A DNA stretch of 64,000 bases, from NCBI RefSeq assembly GCF_004342905.1, contig NZ_SMAN01000006.1, forward strand, positions 1 to 64,000, read 5' to 3'. Shown here piece by piece: positions 25,166 to 33,069 of this stretch (within the stretch, counting starts at the first letter, position 1; each line of letters begins with the position of its first letter). The stretch is from Melghiribacillus thermohalophilus (GTDB lineage: Bacteria > Bacillota > Bacilli > Bacillales > Alkalibacillaceae). The notes below the pieces were generated by a model. The model searched no databases. It had not been told where the DNA came from and was given only the letters and a program-made list of their open reading frames with translations. The position numbers were made by a program, and so were the translations under genes.

Positions 25166-25306
25166 GAGGCGGGGACAAAACAATTATGAATGGCCAGCGG
25201 AAAAGGAAGCATTTTGACAGAGTAAAACAATATCCGAACTTATTCATGTTGACAATTGAACATCGAACGGATATTTCATTACTTTTTCTAGTTTTGCCCC
25301 TGCCTC
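25166..25306. repeat. MITE-like intergenic repeat, copy 1
   Basis: Bounded by imperfect inverted termini: GAGGCGGGGACAAAAC at 25166-25181 and AGTTTTGCCCCTGCCTC at 25290-25306. An internal block at about 25234-25278 (CCGAACTTATTCATG, TGACAATTGAA, GGATATTTCA) recurs in copy 2 at 30437-30745. No ORF. Confidence 0.8.
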
Positions 25307-25318
25307 ATTGGTAAGATT

Positions 25319-25750
25319 TTATTCTAGATCTATATCGATTACCTTCGATGTGTCTTTACCTGATTTGGGGATTCGGACCGTCAGCACCCCTTTATTTAAT
25401 GTAGCATGAACCTCTTCTGTTAAGGCATCTGGTGGCAAAGGTATCATTCGGCGGAATTGACTGGCATATGAACTTTTCTTCAACATGTTTTCATTTTTTA
25501 ATTCAGAGGATTGGTTCAGATGAGCAGATATAAATAGTACGTGATTTTCGATATGAAGCTGAACATGGTCCTTCTGGATCATGTGAGGCAAGGAACATGT
25601 GATGATATACTCCTTTTCCCTCTCCTCCATCTCTATATGGTTTTCATGTAAAAGGGTTCCCATCTCTTTTGATACGTCATGAAAAAAACGATCAACTTGA
25701 TTCATGATCCTTCCCAAATGTTGAAAAGGGTCATCCGGTAACTTGTTCAT
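25319..25750 (-). CDS. Hsp20/alpha-crystallin family small heat-shock protein
   Basis: A 143-residue ATP-independent holdase. The alpha-crystallin domain occupies about residues 40-143, with YIITCSLPHM, the strand VLFISAHL, an insertion and the closing LNKGVLTVRIPKS (the GVLTVxxPK signature). The N-terminal arm is short. ATG 25750 follows GGAGGGG. It binds unfolding proteins in the cytoplasm; some Bacillus relatives are coat or spore components. It is divergent from cstA. Confidence 0.9.
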   Translation of the reverse strand: MNKLPDDPFQHLGRIMNQVDRFFHDVSKEMGTLLHENHIEMEEREKEYIITCSLPHMIQKDHVQLHIENHVLFISAHLNQSSELKNENMLKKSSYASQFRRMIPLPPDALTEEVHATLNKGVLTVRIPKSGKDTSKVIDIDLE

Positions 25751-25888
25751 AGCAATCCCCTCCTGTCAATGATGTTGTCCTTATATCTATATTGTTTAAC
25801 GGTTGAATAGGTGAGGGCACAAACCGATAAAATAAAAACTGTGACTAAAATTGGCGATAAATATTATTTTAAAATTCAGAACATTCAA

Positions 25889-25917
25889 TTGACAGTATTT
25901 CCCTTCTTTTGTACCAT
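25889..25917 (+). promoter_or_regulatory. Probable sigma-A promoter of cstA
   Basis: TTGACA (25889-25894), a 17-nt spacer and TACCAT (25912-25917), about 40 bp before the cstA start. Confidence 0.55.
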
Positions 25918-25955
25918 AGTAATGATCATTTATACAGAGGAGGGTATGAAATTTC

Positions 25956-27686
25956 ATGAGTGGTATTGTGTTGGCTGTTGCAGGTATGCTTGTATTTGCA
26001 ATCGGTTATCGTTATTATTCAAAATTTATTGCCGAAAAAATTTATCGACTGGACCCTTCGTATCAGACTCCTGCCCACAGGTATAAAGATGGGGTTGACT
26101 TTGTGCCTACGAACAAATTTGTACTGTGGGGGCACCATTTTACGTCAGTAGCCGGTGCAGCACCTATTGTCGGGCCGGCAATTGCAGTGTACTGGGGATG
26201 GCTTCCGGCCTTTTTATGGGTCGTGCTTGGCACCATTTTCGCTGCTGGAGTCCACGATTTTGGAGCCCTTGTTCTGTCTGTTCGTAATAAGGGGCAGTCA
26301 GTCGGTACCATTGCCCACAGGTTAATTGGCAGAAGAGCAAAACTGTTGTTCTTATTTATTATTTTATTGTTAGTACTTATGGTTAATGCGGTATTTGCCT
26401 GGGTCATTGCCAATCTGTTTATTTTATTCCCGGCCAGCGTGTTATCTGTATTTATTCAGATTCCGCTTGCAATCTGGATTGGTTACTGGGTTTATAAAAA
26501 ACAGGGAAATATGTTGCTTCCATCACTCGCTGCCCTGGCAGTCATGTATCTGGCAGCAATTGTGGCCAGTTATGTCCCTGCCCTGCAAATTGATCTGTTG
26601 AGATACTTCGGTGGGGAAGGCAGTACAGTGCTGGGAATGACGGCAACATCCATGTCTTTCTTTATCTGGATTATGATTTTAATGGTCTATGTATATATTG
26701 CATCTACACTTCCTGTTTGGAAACTGTTGCAGCCGAGAGATTACATCAATTCCCACCAGCTCGTTGTCGGTCTATTCATTTTATACCTGGGACTCCTTTT
26801 CACCAATCCGGAGGTGACTGCACCAGTTACAAATACCAGTGCCGATCAGTCCTGGTTTCCGCTGCTGTTTATTACCATTGCCTGTGGTGCCATATCAGGA
26901 TTCCATGGTCTGGTTTCATCAGGGACATCTTCCAAACAGCTGGATAAAGAAACAGACGCACGATTTGTCGGCTATCTGGGAGCCGTTGGTGAAGGTGCCC
27001 TGGCCTTGATTGCCATAATCGCAACTGTCACGTTCTTTGGCACATCAGCTGATTTTACAGCTGTTTATTCAAGCTTTGATAATGCAAACGCTGAAGGATT
27101 AGGCGTGTTTATTAAGGGAGCGGCTGAGCTGGCAACGGGATTATTCATCCCGGCTGAAGTGGCATCAACCATTGTGTCCGTCATTGTTGTAAGCTTTGCA
27201 GCAACCACCCTGGACACGTCCGTTCGTCTGATGCGTTACATTATTTCAGAAATTGGAAACGAGTATCATGTTCCATCCTTAGGCAAAAAACATGTGGCAA
27301 CCACGATTGCAGTAGCTTCCAGTGCCGCTCTCGTTCTTATTCCAGAGGGACCAAGAGGATTCGGATCGGGAGGATATTTGCTCTGGCCATTATTTGGAAC
27401 CTCAAATCAGCTGCTGGCAGGAATTACATTATTGCTGATTACGTTCTGGCTCCGAAAACAGGGTAGAAACTATGCACCTACGATCATTCCAATGATCTTT
27501 CTGCTGTTTATGACACTCTATGCCATGACCCAGCAAGTGTTTGGGGAATGGAATGTTTTTAACGGTTCTGACCCTAATGGACTCTTGTTTACATTCGGTT
27601 CTATTATATGGCTTTTTGCCTTATGGATTTTAATTGAAGCTGTCATATTATTTTTGAAAAAAGATAACCAGCTAACGACCAATTAA
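25956..27686 (+). CDS. cstA: CstA-family carbon starvation (peptide/pyruvate) transporter
   Basis: A 576-residue transporter with many membrane helices. The N-terminal region SPYQT/ADGVDFVPTNKFVLWGHHF form (here YKDGVDFVPTNKFVLWGHHFTS, about residues 43-64), APIVGPAIAVYWGW, GVHDFGALVLS and ISGFHGLVSSGTSSKQL are hallmarks of CstA. Members import peptides or pyruvate when preferred carbon runs short. It starts at an ATG 11 nt after AGGAGGG. The promoter and terminator next to it make it a single-gene unit. The shorter C-terminus is of the Bacillus type. Confidence 0.93.
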   Translation: MSGIVLAVAGMLVFAIGYRYYSKFIAEKIYRLDPSYQTPAHRYKDGVDFVPTNKFVLWGHHFTSVAGAAPIVGPAIAVYWGWLPAFLWVVLGTIFAAGVHDFGALVLSVRNKGQSVGTIAHRLIGRRAKLLFLFIILLLVLMVNAVFAWVIANLFILFPASVLSVFIQIPLAIWIGYWVYKKQGNMLLPSLAALAVMYLAAIVASYVPALQIDLLRYFGGEGSTVLGMTATSMSFFIWIMILMVYVYIASTLPVWKLLQPRDYINSHQLVVGLFILYLGLLFTNPEVTAPVTNTSADQSWFPLLFITIACGAISGFHGLVSSGTSSKQLDKETDARFVGYLGAVGEGALALIAIIATVTFFGTSADFTAVYSSFDNANAEGLGVFIKGAAELATGLFIPAEVASTIVSVIVVSFAATTLDTSVRLMRYIISEIGNEYHVPSLGKKHVATTIAVASSAALVLIPEGPRGFGSGGYLLWPLFGTSNQLLAGITLLLITFWLRKQGRNYAPTIIPMIFLLFMTLYAMTQQVFGEWNVFNGSDPNGLLFTFGSIIWLFALWILIEAVILFLKKDNQLTTN

Positions 27687-27704
27687 TCCGTGCAAACACT
27701 TTCA

Positions 27705-27738
27705 GGGATCTGCCCGGCCAGATCCCTTGTTCTTTTTT
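27705..27738 (+). terminator. Terminator of cstA
   Basis: GGGATCTG...CCAGATCCC stem (27705-27726) followed by a T-rich tail TTGTTCTTTTTT. It separates cstA from the next operon. Confidence 0.85.
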
Positions 27739-27762
27739 GATAATCAGAGGGGGGAGATATGG

Positions 27763-28437
27763 ATGAATCATGAGTTTTTAATTATTCGGATGGCACCGGA
27801 AATCGGAGGCGGGTGATGCGGGGGATTATCTGATGACGGGTTCATCAGCATGAAAGAGACGTTTTCCTGTTATGATGAGAATCGCGTGAAAATTGGCCGG
27901 ATATATCATACAATTGAAAAAGAAATCCCGGGTTCTTCCATTTATTTCGTAGACCCCCGAAATCATTTCACGATTATTTATTATTTTTTGAAACAAGTAA
28001 AACATATGCATATCCCTTTGATCCCGGCATTGAGAACCATACTGACCTCTATTAAAGACGGGGCAGTATTTGTCAATGGCCATTTTGCAGGACAGACCCG
28101 GGAGATGGAAACGGAGTCGATCTTGAAAACAATCGTATGTCTTACTTCTAAACAGAAAAGGTGTGAGAGCATGGGGAATGAAAAATGGTCACTCAAACGA
28201 ATCATTGAACTATACGATCAGATCATCAGCCAGCCCCATCGCACAGAAATTGCCAGGGAATTGCGCGATGAAGATGATTTGTTTATGCTTTTGTTATTTT
28301 CTGAAATGCTGGGCATTCCCAATCCGGTCTTTTACTATACCCTTGAATTATATCCGGTTATGCTTGAGAAATTTCATGACTGGCATTTGCGCATGGGGAT
28401 GGAAAAATCCCCGCTGAGCGGAATTCGCTGCTGCTAA
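27763..28437 (+). CDS. Candidate selenoprotein: ArsD/thioredoxin-like protein with in-frame TGA
   Basis: ATG 27763 follows GAGGGGGGAG at normal spacing and encodes MNHEFLIIRMAPEIGGG, then TGA (27814-27816), then CGGLSDDGFIS and over 100 more open codons in the same frame. With TGA read as selenocysteine the protein has U18-C19, the position where ArsD-like metallochaperones carry a Cys-Cys doublet after the first strand. Later strands (SSIYFVDPRN, GAVFVNGHFAG) fit a thioredoxin-like fold. A hairpin with the geometry of a bacterial SECIS follows (27830-27848). ATG 27850, the first conventional start after the TGA, has no RBS. The frame runs without stop into the cory-CC-star coding region. The neighbouring ArsA-like ATPase supports a metal(loid) role. 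Alternatives are a nonsense mutation (TGC to TGA is one base) or a sequencing error. Confidence 0.6.
27830..27848 (+). promoter_or_regulatory. SECIS-like stem-loop downstream of in-frame TGA
   Basis: CTGATGA (27830-27836) pairs perfectly with TCATCAG (27842-27848) around the loop CGGGT. The loop begins 20 nt after the TGA and has G at its second position; published bacterial SECIS models ask for about 16-37 nt and a G in the first two loop bases. A 7-bp hairpin can also arise by chance. Confidence 0.5.
28171..28437 (+). CDS. Cory-CC-star family small protein
   Basis: An 88-residue protein starting at ATG 28171 (AAAAGGTGTGAGAGC just before it) and ending SGIRCC-stop. A terminal Cys-Cys right before the stop, after a conserved helical core (LFMLLLFSEMLGIPNPVFYYTLELYPVMLEKFHDWH), is what the cory-CC-star family is named for; such genes travel with ArsA-like ATPase genes. 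The C-terminal vicinal thiols could hold a metal(loid) or take part in dithiol exchange. It shares a frame with the upstream gene with no stop between them, so it may be made both as an independent protein and as the C-terminal part of a fusion. Confidence 0.7.
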   Translation: MGNEKWSLKRIIELYDQIISQPHRTEIARELRDEDDLFMLLLFSEMLGIPNPVFYYTLELYPVMLEKFHDWHLRMGMEKSPLSGIRCC

Positions 28438-28461
28438 TTTTAAACTAGAAAGGTGAAGCGA

Positions 28462-29394
28462 ATGAATGATCTGTTGAGAAAAAATGTATTATTTGTCGGC
28501 GGAAAAGGGGGTGTCGGAAAATCCACCTCATCCGCTGCCCTGGCAATGGCATCGGCTCATGCAAAACAGAAAACTTTGCTCGTATCTACAGACCCCGCCC
28601 ATAACATAGGAGATATTTTTCAGACGGATGTGGGGGGAGACATGACCAAAATCACGGAAAATCTATTTGCTCTTGAGATTGATTCAGAAACGGAAACGAA
28701 GAAGTATTTGCAAACGGTAAAAGACCATTTAAAGGGAATGGTCCGTTCAGACATGATTGATGAAGTAAACCGACAAATTGATACTGCCGGGGCATCGCCA
28801 GGAGCTTCGGAAGCTGCCCTGTTTGATCGGCTGGTATCCATTGTTCTCGATGAAATCAGTGACTTTGACCTAATCGTGTTTGATACAGCACCGACTGGCC
28901 ATACGATTCGTCTCCTTACCCTTCCGGAGTTAATGGGCGTCTGGATTGACGGCATGCTGGAACGGCGGAGAAAAACAAATGAACATTATACGCAATTATT
29001 AAATGACGGCGATCCCGTCGAGGATCCTGTATATGAAGTGCTTCAGGCCCGAAAAGAAAAGTTCGCAAAAGTGAGAGACATTTTACTCGATCATAAACGG
29101 ACCGGTTATCTTTTTGTTTTGATTCCTGAACGGCTGCCGATCATTGAAACAAAAAATGCCTTAAAAACTATGGATCAACACCACTTGCATGTAGATCATC
29201 TGATCGTCAATAAGATTTTGCCTGAAAAAGCAGACGGTGAATTTTTAGCCAAACGCAGGGAACTGGAGAGAAGTTATCTGAAGCAAATTAGGGAGGTTTT
29301 TTCAGACAGAACGCTCATCGAAGTACCCCTGTTTGAAGAAGATATTACAGATTTTGAAAAGTTAAAAACCTTTTCCACATATATGACGAAATGA
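28462..29394 (+). CDS. ArsA-family anion-pump-like ATPase, cysteine-free
   Basis: A single-domain, 310-residue deviant-Walker ATPase: P-loop GGKGGVGKST (residues 13-22), LLVSTDPAHNIGDIF (switch I region) and LIVFDTAPTGHTIRLL (switch II and ArsA signature). The sequence contains no Cys, so it lacks the three cysteines that form the arsenite site of classical ArsA. Any bound metal(loid) would have to be presented by partners, which here end in CC or carry U/C. ATG 28462 lies after AAAGGTGAAGCGA; GTG 28453 is an alternative. It lies 24 bp after the cory-CC-star gene and 20 bp before the dehydrogenase gene. Confidence 0.88.
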   Translation: MNDLLRKNVLFVGGKGGVGKSTSSAALAMASAHAKQKTLLVSTDPAHNIGDIFQTDVGGDMTKITENLFALEIDSETETKKYLQTVKDHLKGMVRSDMIDEVNRQIDTAGASPGASEAALFDRLVSIVLDEISDFDLIVFDTAPTGHTIRLLTLPELMGVWIDGMLERRRKTNEHYTQLLNDGDPVEDPVYEVLQARKEKFAKVRDILLDHKRTGYLFVLIPERLPIIETKNALKTMDQHHLHVDHLIVNKILPEKADGEFLAKRRELERSYLKQIREVFSDRTLIEVPLFEEDITDFEKLKTFSTYMTK

Positions 29395-29414
29395 ATTAGG
29401 GAAGGAGAATAAAC

Positions 29415-30410
29415 ATGAAAGCGATTGTTCATGAAGGAAAAAAAGGGCTCGATGGGGTAACATTCACACATATGAGTGAAGTGGAACCCCGACCCGGCGA
29501 AGTAAAGGTACGCTTGAAGGCGGCAGGGCTTAATCATCGGGATTTACTGGTTCCGAATCGGCGTAATGATGGGGACCCACCGGTAATTCTCGGTTCTGAT
29601 GGAGCAGGCGTTATTGAAGTAGTGGGAGAGGGAGTAACGGGTATTCAAGTCGGTGATGAGGTGATGATCAATCCGGGACTGGGATGGAAAAAAAACAGTG
29701 ATGCCCCTCCTGAAGGATTTGAAATCCTCGGGTTTCCGAGTCATGGGACGTTTGCAGAATCAGTCGTCGTTCCGGCTGAAAGTGTTGTAAAAAAGCCCGG
29801 CCATTATTCCTGGGAGGAAGCGGCAGTTCTTCCCCTTTCCGCGCTGACAGCTTACCGTGCATTATTTACAAGAGCAAAGGTGAAAATGGGAGATACCGTT
29901 TTGATTCCCGGCATCGGAAGCGGGGTAGCCACATATTTGCTACAATTTGCAAAGGCAGCTGGAGCATACGTGATTGTCACATCGAGAAGTGAGATGAAAC
30001 TGGAAGCCGCCCGTCGGTTGGGGGCTGACCGGGTTATTCACACAAACCGTGAATGGGATCAGGAACTCAAAGGAGAAATGATTGATATTGTTATTGAAAG
30101 TGTGGGAGCTGCTACCTTCAATCGTTCCTTGAATGTACTGCGTCCTGGTGGGACGATGGTCACATTTGGGGCTTCTGCCGGTGACGTAGTCCATCTCAAT
30201 ATTCGGGAATTTTTCTATGGCCAGTATAACTTGCTCGGTTCCACAATGGGTAGCCATGAAGAGTTTGAAGACATGGTGGATTTTGTACAAAGGCATAACA
30301 TGAAGCCGGTGCTTGACAGAGTATTCCCGCTGTCCAGCGCTCTGGAGGCTTTTCATTACATGAATAGGGCTGAACAGTTCGGGAAAATTGCACTGGACAT
30401 AAATGGATAA
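29415..30410 (+). CDS. Zinc-less MDR-family quinone oxidoreductase/dehydrogenase (YogA-like)
   Basis: A 331-residue medium-chain dehydrogenase/reductase. The GroES-like N-terminal half has GLNHRDLLVPNRRN and LGSDGAGVIEVVGEGVTG; the NADP(H) Rossmann half has VLIPGIGSGVATYLLQFAKAAGAYVIVTSRSE. The usual catalytic zinc Cys/His residues are absent, so it resembles quinone reductases and enoyl reductases. It starts 20 bp after the ArsA-like gene with GGGAAGGAG before the ATG, so it is probably the last gene of that operon and could supply reducing power or process the substrate; this is inference. Confidence 0.85.
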   Translation: MKAIVHEGKKGLDGVTFTHMSEVEPRPGEVKVRLKAAGLNHRDLLVPNRRNDGDPPVILGSDGAGVIEVVGEGVTGIQVGDEVMINPGLGWKKNSDAPPEGFEILGFPSHGTFAESVVVPAESVVKKPGHYSWEEAAVLPLSALTAYRALFTRAKVKMGDTVLIPGIGSGVATYLLQFAKAAGAYVIVTSRSEMKLEAARRLGADRVIHTNREWDQELKGEMIDIVIESVGAATFNRSLNVLRPGGTMVTFGASAGDVVHLNIREFFYGQYNLLGSTMGSHEEFEDMVDFVQRHNMKPVLDRVFPLSSALEAFHYMNRAEQFGKIALDING

Positions 30411-30436
30411 AACCTCTGGTGGAACTTATTCAACAT

Positions 30437-30745
30437 GGGCTGGGACAATAAAAGATTTAGCGGTAATTACCTGAAAAACATTTGCGCAGTCAACAGACGA
30501 AGACTCCAGGTCGACTAAAACCGGCCACATCCTATGGCTAACGTCTCCACGAGCACGTCCTGTGCGTCGCGGGAACAGTACGAGACGGAAATCCCTGAAG
30601 ACAGAAAATGACGGTTTAAGAAAACCTGTGGCCGCGCCCGCAGAAGGTGAATCATGTTGACGATCATAAAACATAACCGAACTTATTCATGTGACAATTG
30701 AAGATCATTGGATATTTCACACCTTTTCCGGTTTTGTTCCAGCCT
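30437..30745. repeat. MITE-like intergenic repeat, copy 2 (enlarged)
   Basis: Inverted termini GGGCTGGGACAA (30437-30448) and TTTTGTTCCAGCCT (30732-30745), with the internal block CCGAACTTATTCATG...TGACAATTGAA...GGATATTTCA (about 30677-30719) shared with copy 1 at 25166-25306. It is about 170 bp longer than copy 1; the extra GC-rich part (30480-30650) contains short palindromes (ACGAGCACGTCCTGTGCGTCG). No gene. Confidence 0.75.
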
Positions 30746-30837
30746 CGTGTTTAACTTACCACCGAAAAAAGTCTCCCACTTCTCAACGAAGTGAAAGTGA
30801 AAGATGAATTTCTTAGGCGTAGACGAACTATCACTTT

Positions 30838-30890
30838 ACCCGAAAAGTTCCTCACCTCTTAGCGTCAGCGTAGGTGTAGGAGTATGTCAC
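30838..30890. repeat. Dispersed hairpin repeat, copy A
   Basis: ACCCGAAAAGTTC at 30838-30850 and CGTAGGTGTAGGAGTATGTC onwards at 30869-30890 match the repeat at 36322-36373. CCTCACCT and AGGTGTAGG can pair as a stem. Confidence 0.65.
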
Positions 30891-31104
30891 CGTCATCTCA
30901 TTTGTGCATTATTGTTTAATAACGAAAATAAAGAAAGAAAATTATGCTTTCTGGGATATTGACATGTTTGACCTGGCTGAATCTCTCTGGTTATCCCCGA
31001 AGAGGAATGATGATTGTATTTGAATGAATTATGAATCAAACAACTGCTCATGATCTGATTACCAGGTTTTTATGGACCAATTGGATCGGTTACTTCATCT
31101 GAAC

Positions 31105-31360
31105 GTCCGTCATCAGCTTGGTGAAGGACAAAACAGAACAAAACAGTTAGATGATTGTCCGTCAATGGAAGAGTGAAGGACAAAATAGATACAAAATTTA
31201 TGGAAGTGTCCGTGATCAGTGGTATGAAGAACAAAAAGGTTACAGGGCTTGATGAACGTGTCCGTCATCGCCGACATGAAAGACAAAGGGTCACATATAA
31301 GCATAAAAATTGTCCGTCAGCCTCCTTGATGGCGACGAAAGATTTGTCCAGGATTTATTT
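31105..31360. repeat. 52-bp-period tandem array, five units
   Basis: GTCCGT starts a unit at 31105, 31157, 31208, 31260 and 31312 (spacing 51-52 bp). Units carry GTCCGTCATC followed about 10 bp later by (G)ATGAAGGACAAA, so each can fold into a small hairpin; the sequence after the hairpin varies between units. It lies in the long gene-free stretch before chrA (30411-31602), where no coding gene is supported. Confidence 0.75.
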
Positions 31361-31602
31361 TCTTCCCCTTTGAAGTCTAACTTTTCCCCCTGGTTACCCT
31401 GAAGTGAAAGGGGTTGCAATCCCTCCGCTACACTTTTTGAGAACCATGAGTCAACTTTCCCGTCTTTCAGGAAATCGGTATTCATTCTATCGGTTTATAT
31501 GTCTTCTGTAATATTGAGGATCTGTAAAAATGTGTTGAATTCATCGAACACGCATGATATTTTTTAGTTGATTTGTAATCATAGATATAAAGGAGATCAG
31601 TG

Positions 31603-32787
31603 ATGAAGGCATACTCGTTTAAACATTATCTGGAAATCTTTGTGGTAGCTACTCGCCTTGGTCTGACATCGTTTGGCGGGCCTGTCGCACATTTAGGATT
31701 TTTTCAGGAGGAATATGTGAAGAGACGAAAATGGCTCGATGACCGTACCTATGCAGACTTGATTGCCCTGTGTCAATTTCTTCCCGGTCCTGCTAGCAGT
31801 CAGGTAGGTATATCGATTGGAATGGTTCGGGGGGGATTGCCTGGCGGTATTCTTGCATGGATTGGATTTACTCTCCCTTCTGTGATCGCCCTGATGCTGT
31901 TTGCCTATTTTGTTCTTCAGGCTGATGTAGGAACTTCCGCCTGGTTCCAGGGGCTAAAACTAGTCGCTGTTGCTGTTGTGGCCCATGCTATTTTAAATAT
32001 GGGGAAAAATCTGACACCGGACCGCCCGCGGATCTTCCTGGCTATAGTATCGGCGATAATCATCCTGTTTTCCCAGAGTGCGTTGATCCAAATCGCAGTG
32101 ATTATACTGGCAGGAATTCTAGGATTTATGTTGTTCAGAAAGATGGAGCTGCCAGAAGGAAATGATATTCATTTTCCTTTTAAAAAAAGAACAGGAGTTA
32201 TTTCGTTGTTTCTGTTTTTCGGTTTTCTGGCTGTTTTGCCCCTGATCAATCAGATGGTTTCGGGCATTTATGTGCAAATCGTAGACATTTTTTACCGTGT
32301 AGGCTCCATTGTATTTGGCGGGGGCCATGTTGTTTTGCCGTTGTTGGAAAAGGAAGTTGTGCCGAATGGCCTGATAAGTGAGGAGCTGTTTTTAGCTGGA
32401 TACGGTGCAGCCCAGGCCGTACCGGGACCGTTGTTTACATTTTCCAGCTATCTTGGGATGGTAATTTCAGGTTTTGGTGGAGGAATCGTAGCGGTCTTAG
32501 CGATGTTTCTTCCATCCTTTTTGCTGTTGATGGGCGTATTGCCTTTCTGGAATGATCTTCGCACAAAACATTCCATACGGGCAGCGCTAACGGGTGTGAA
32601 TGCTGCAGTTGTTGGCCTTTTGCTGGCAGCTTTATATGACCCGATCTGGACAAGTGCCGTTCACTCGACTAAAGACTTTGCGGTTATTTTAATTTCGTTT
32701 TCTCTATTATATTTCTGGAGACAGCCTGCATGGCTAGTTGTGATTTTGACTGTGCTCCTAAATGTTACCTTGAGCCTAATCAGTTGA
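31603..32787 (+). CDS. chrA: ChrA-family chromate transporter
   Basis: A two-domain (long-chain) CHR transporter of 394 residues, each half about 190 residues with repeated motifs: N-half TSFGGPVAHLGFFQEEYV, CQFLPGPASSQVGISIG and C-half VFGGGHVVLPLLEKEVV, AQAVPGPLFTFSSYLG. ChrA exports chromate using the proton gradient, but many chromosomal copies have unknown anion substrates. ATG 31603 is preceded by AAAGGAG (ATCAGTG gap). It is single and lies next to the metal(loid)-type operon, though separated by 1.2 kb of repeats. Confidence 0.9.
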   Translation: MKAYSFKHYLEIFVVATRLGLTSFGGPVAHLGFFQEEYVKRRKWLDDRTYADLIALCQFLPGPASSQVGISIGMVRGGLPGGILAWIGFTLPSVIALMLFAYFVLQADVGTSAWFQGLKLVAVAVVAHAILNMGKNLTPDRPRIFLAIVSAIIILFSQSALIQIAVIILAGILGFMLFRKMELPEGNDIHFPFKKRTGVISLFLFFGFLAVLPLINQMVSGIYVQIVDIFYRVGSIVFGGGHVVLPLLEKEVVPNGLISEELFLAGYGAAQAVPGPLFTFSSYLGMVISGFGGGIVAVLAMFLPSFLLLMGVLPFWNDLRTKHSIRAALTGVNAAVVGLLLAALYDPIWTSAVHSTKDFAVILISFSLLYFWRQPAWLVVILTVLLNVTLSLIS

Positions 32788-32859
32788 GTTCCATTGAGAT
32801 GTCCATTTCATTTTGATAAAATGGAACTGAAAACGATTACATGATGAGGTGTCAGAGGG

Positions 32860-32994
32860 ATGGAATCCGATCACAAAACATGTAGAGCCCATTCATCCTT
32901 ATCAGAATGGAAAAAAGAGAAAAAGAATTATGGGATGATGAATCTTTCTTTTTTAATCGTCGGGATGATTGCTATGATTTTGATTCTTTTATGA
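32860..32994 (+). CDS. Putative 44-residue single-pass membrane protein
   Basis: ATG 32860 with GAGGTGTCAGAGGG before it. The first 26 residues are charged (MESDHKTCRAHSSLSEWKKE), the rest is one hydrophobic helix (MMNLSFLIVGMIAMILILL). No family is recognised. It sits between chrA and a terminator. Confidence 0.45.
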   Translation: MESDHKTCRAHSSLSEWKKEKKNYGMMNLSFLIVGMIAMILILL

Positions 32995-33014
32995 AAACAA
33001 CAATCGTTTGATTA

Positions 33015-33041
33015 CTGCTTTGCCCTCAAAGCAGTTTTTTT
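33015..33041 (+). terminator. Rho-independent terminator
   Basis: CTGCTTTG (33015-33022), CCCT loop, CAAAGCAG (33027-33034) and seven Ts. It ends transcripts from chrA and the small gene. Confidence 0.9.
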
Positions 33042-33069
33042 ATATGTATAAAAAATTGGAGGCTTCATT

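Noticed and set aside
27850-28437. Simple gene starting at ATG 27850
   Set aside because: No RBS before 27850, and the upstream in-frame segment 27763-27813 has an excellent RBS and completes the first strand of the fold.
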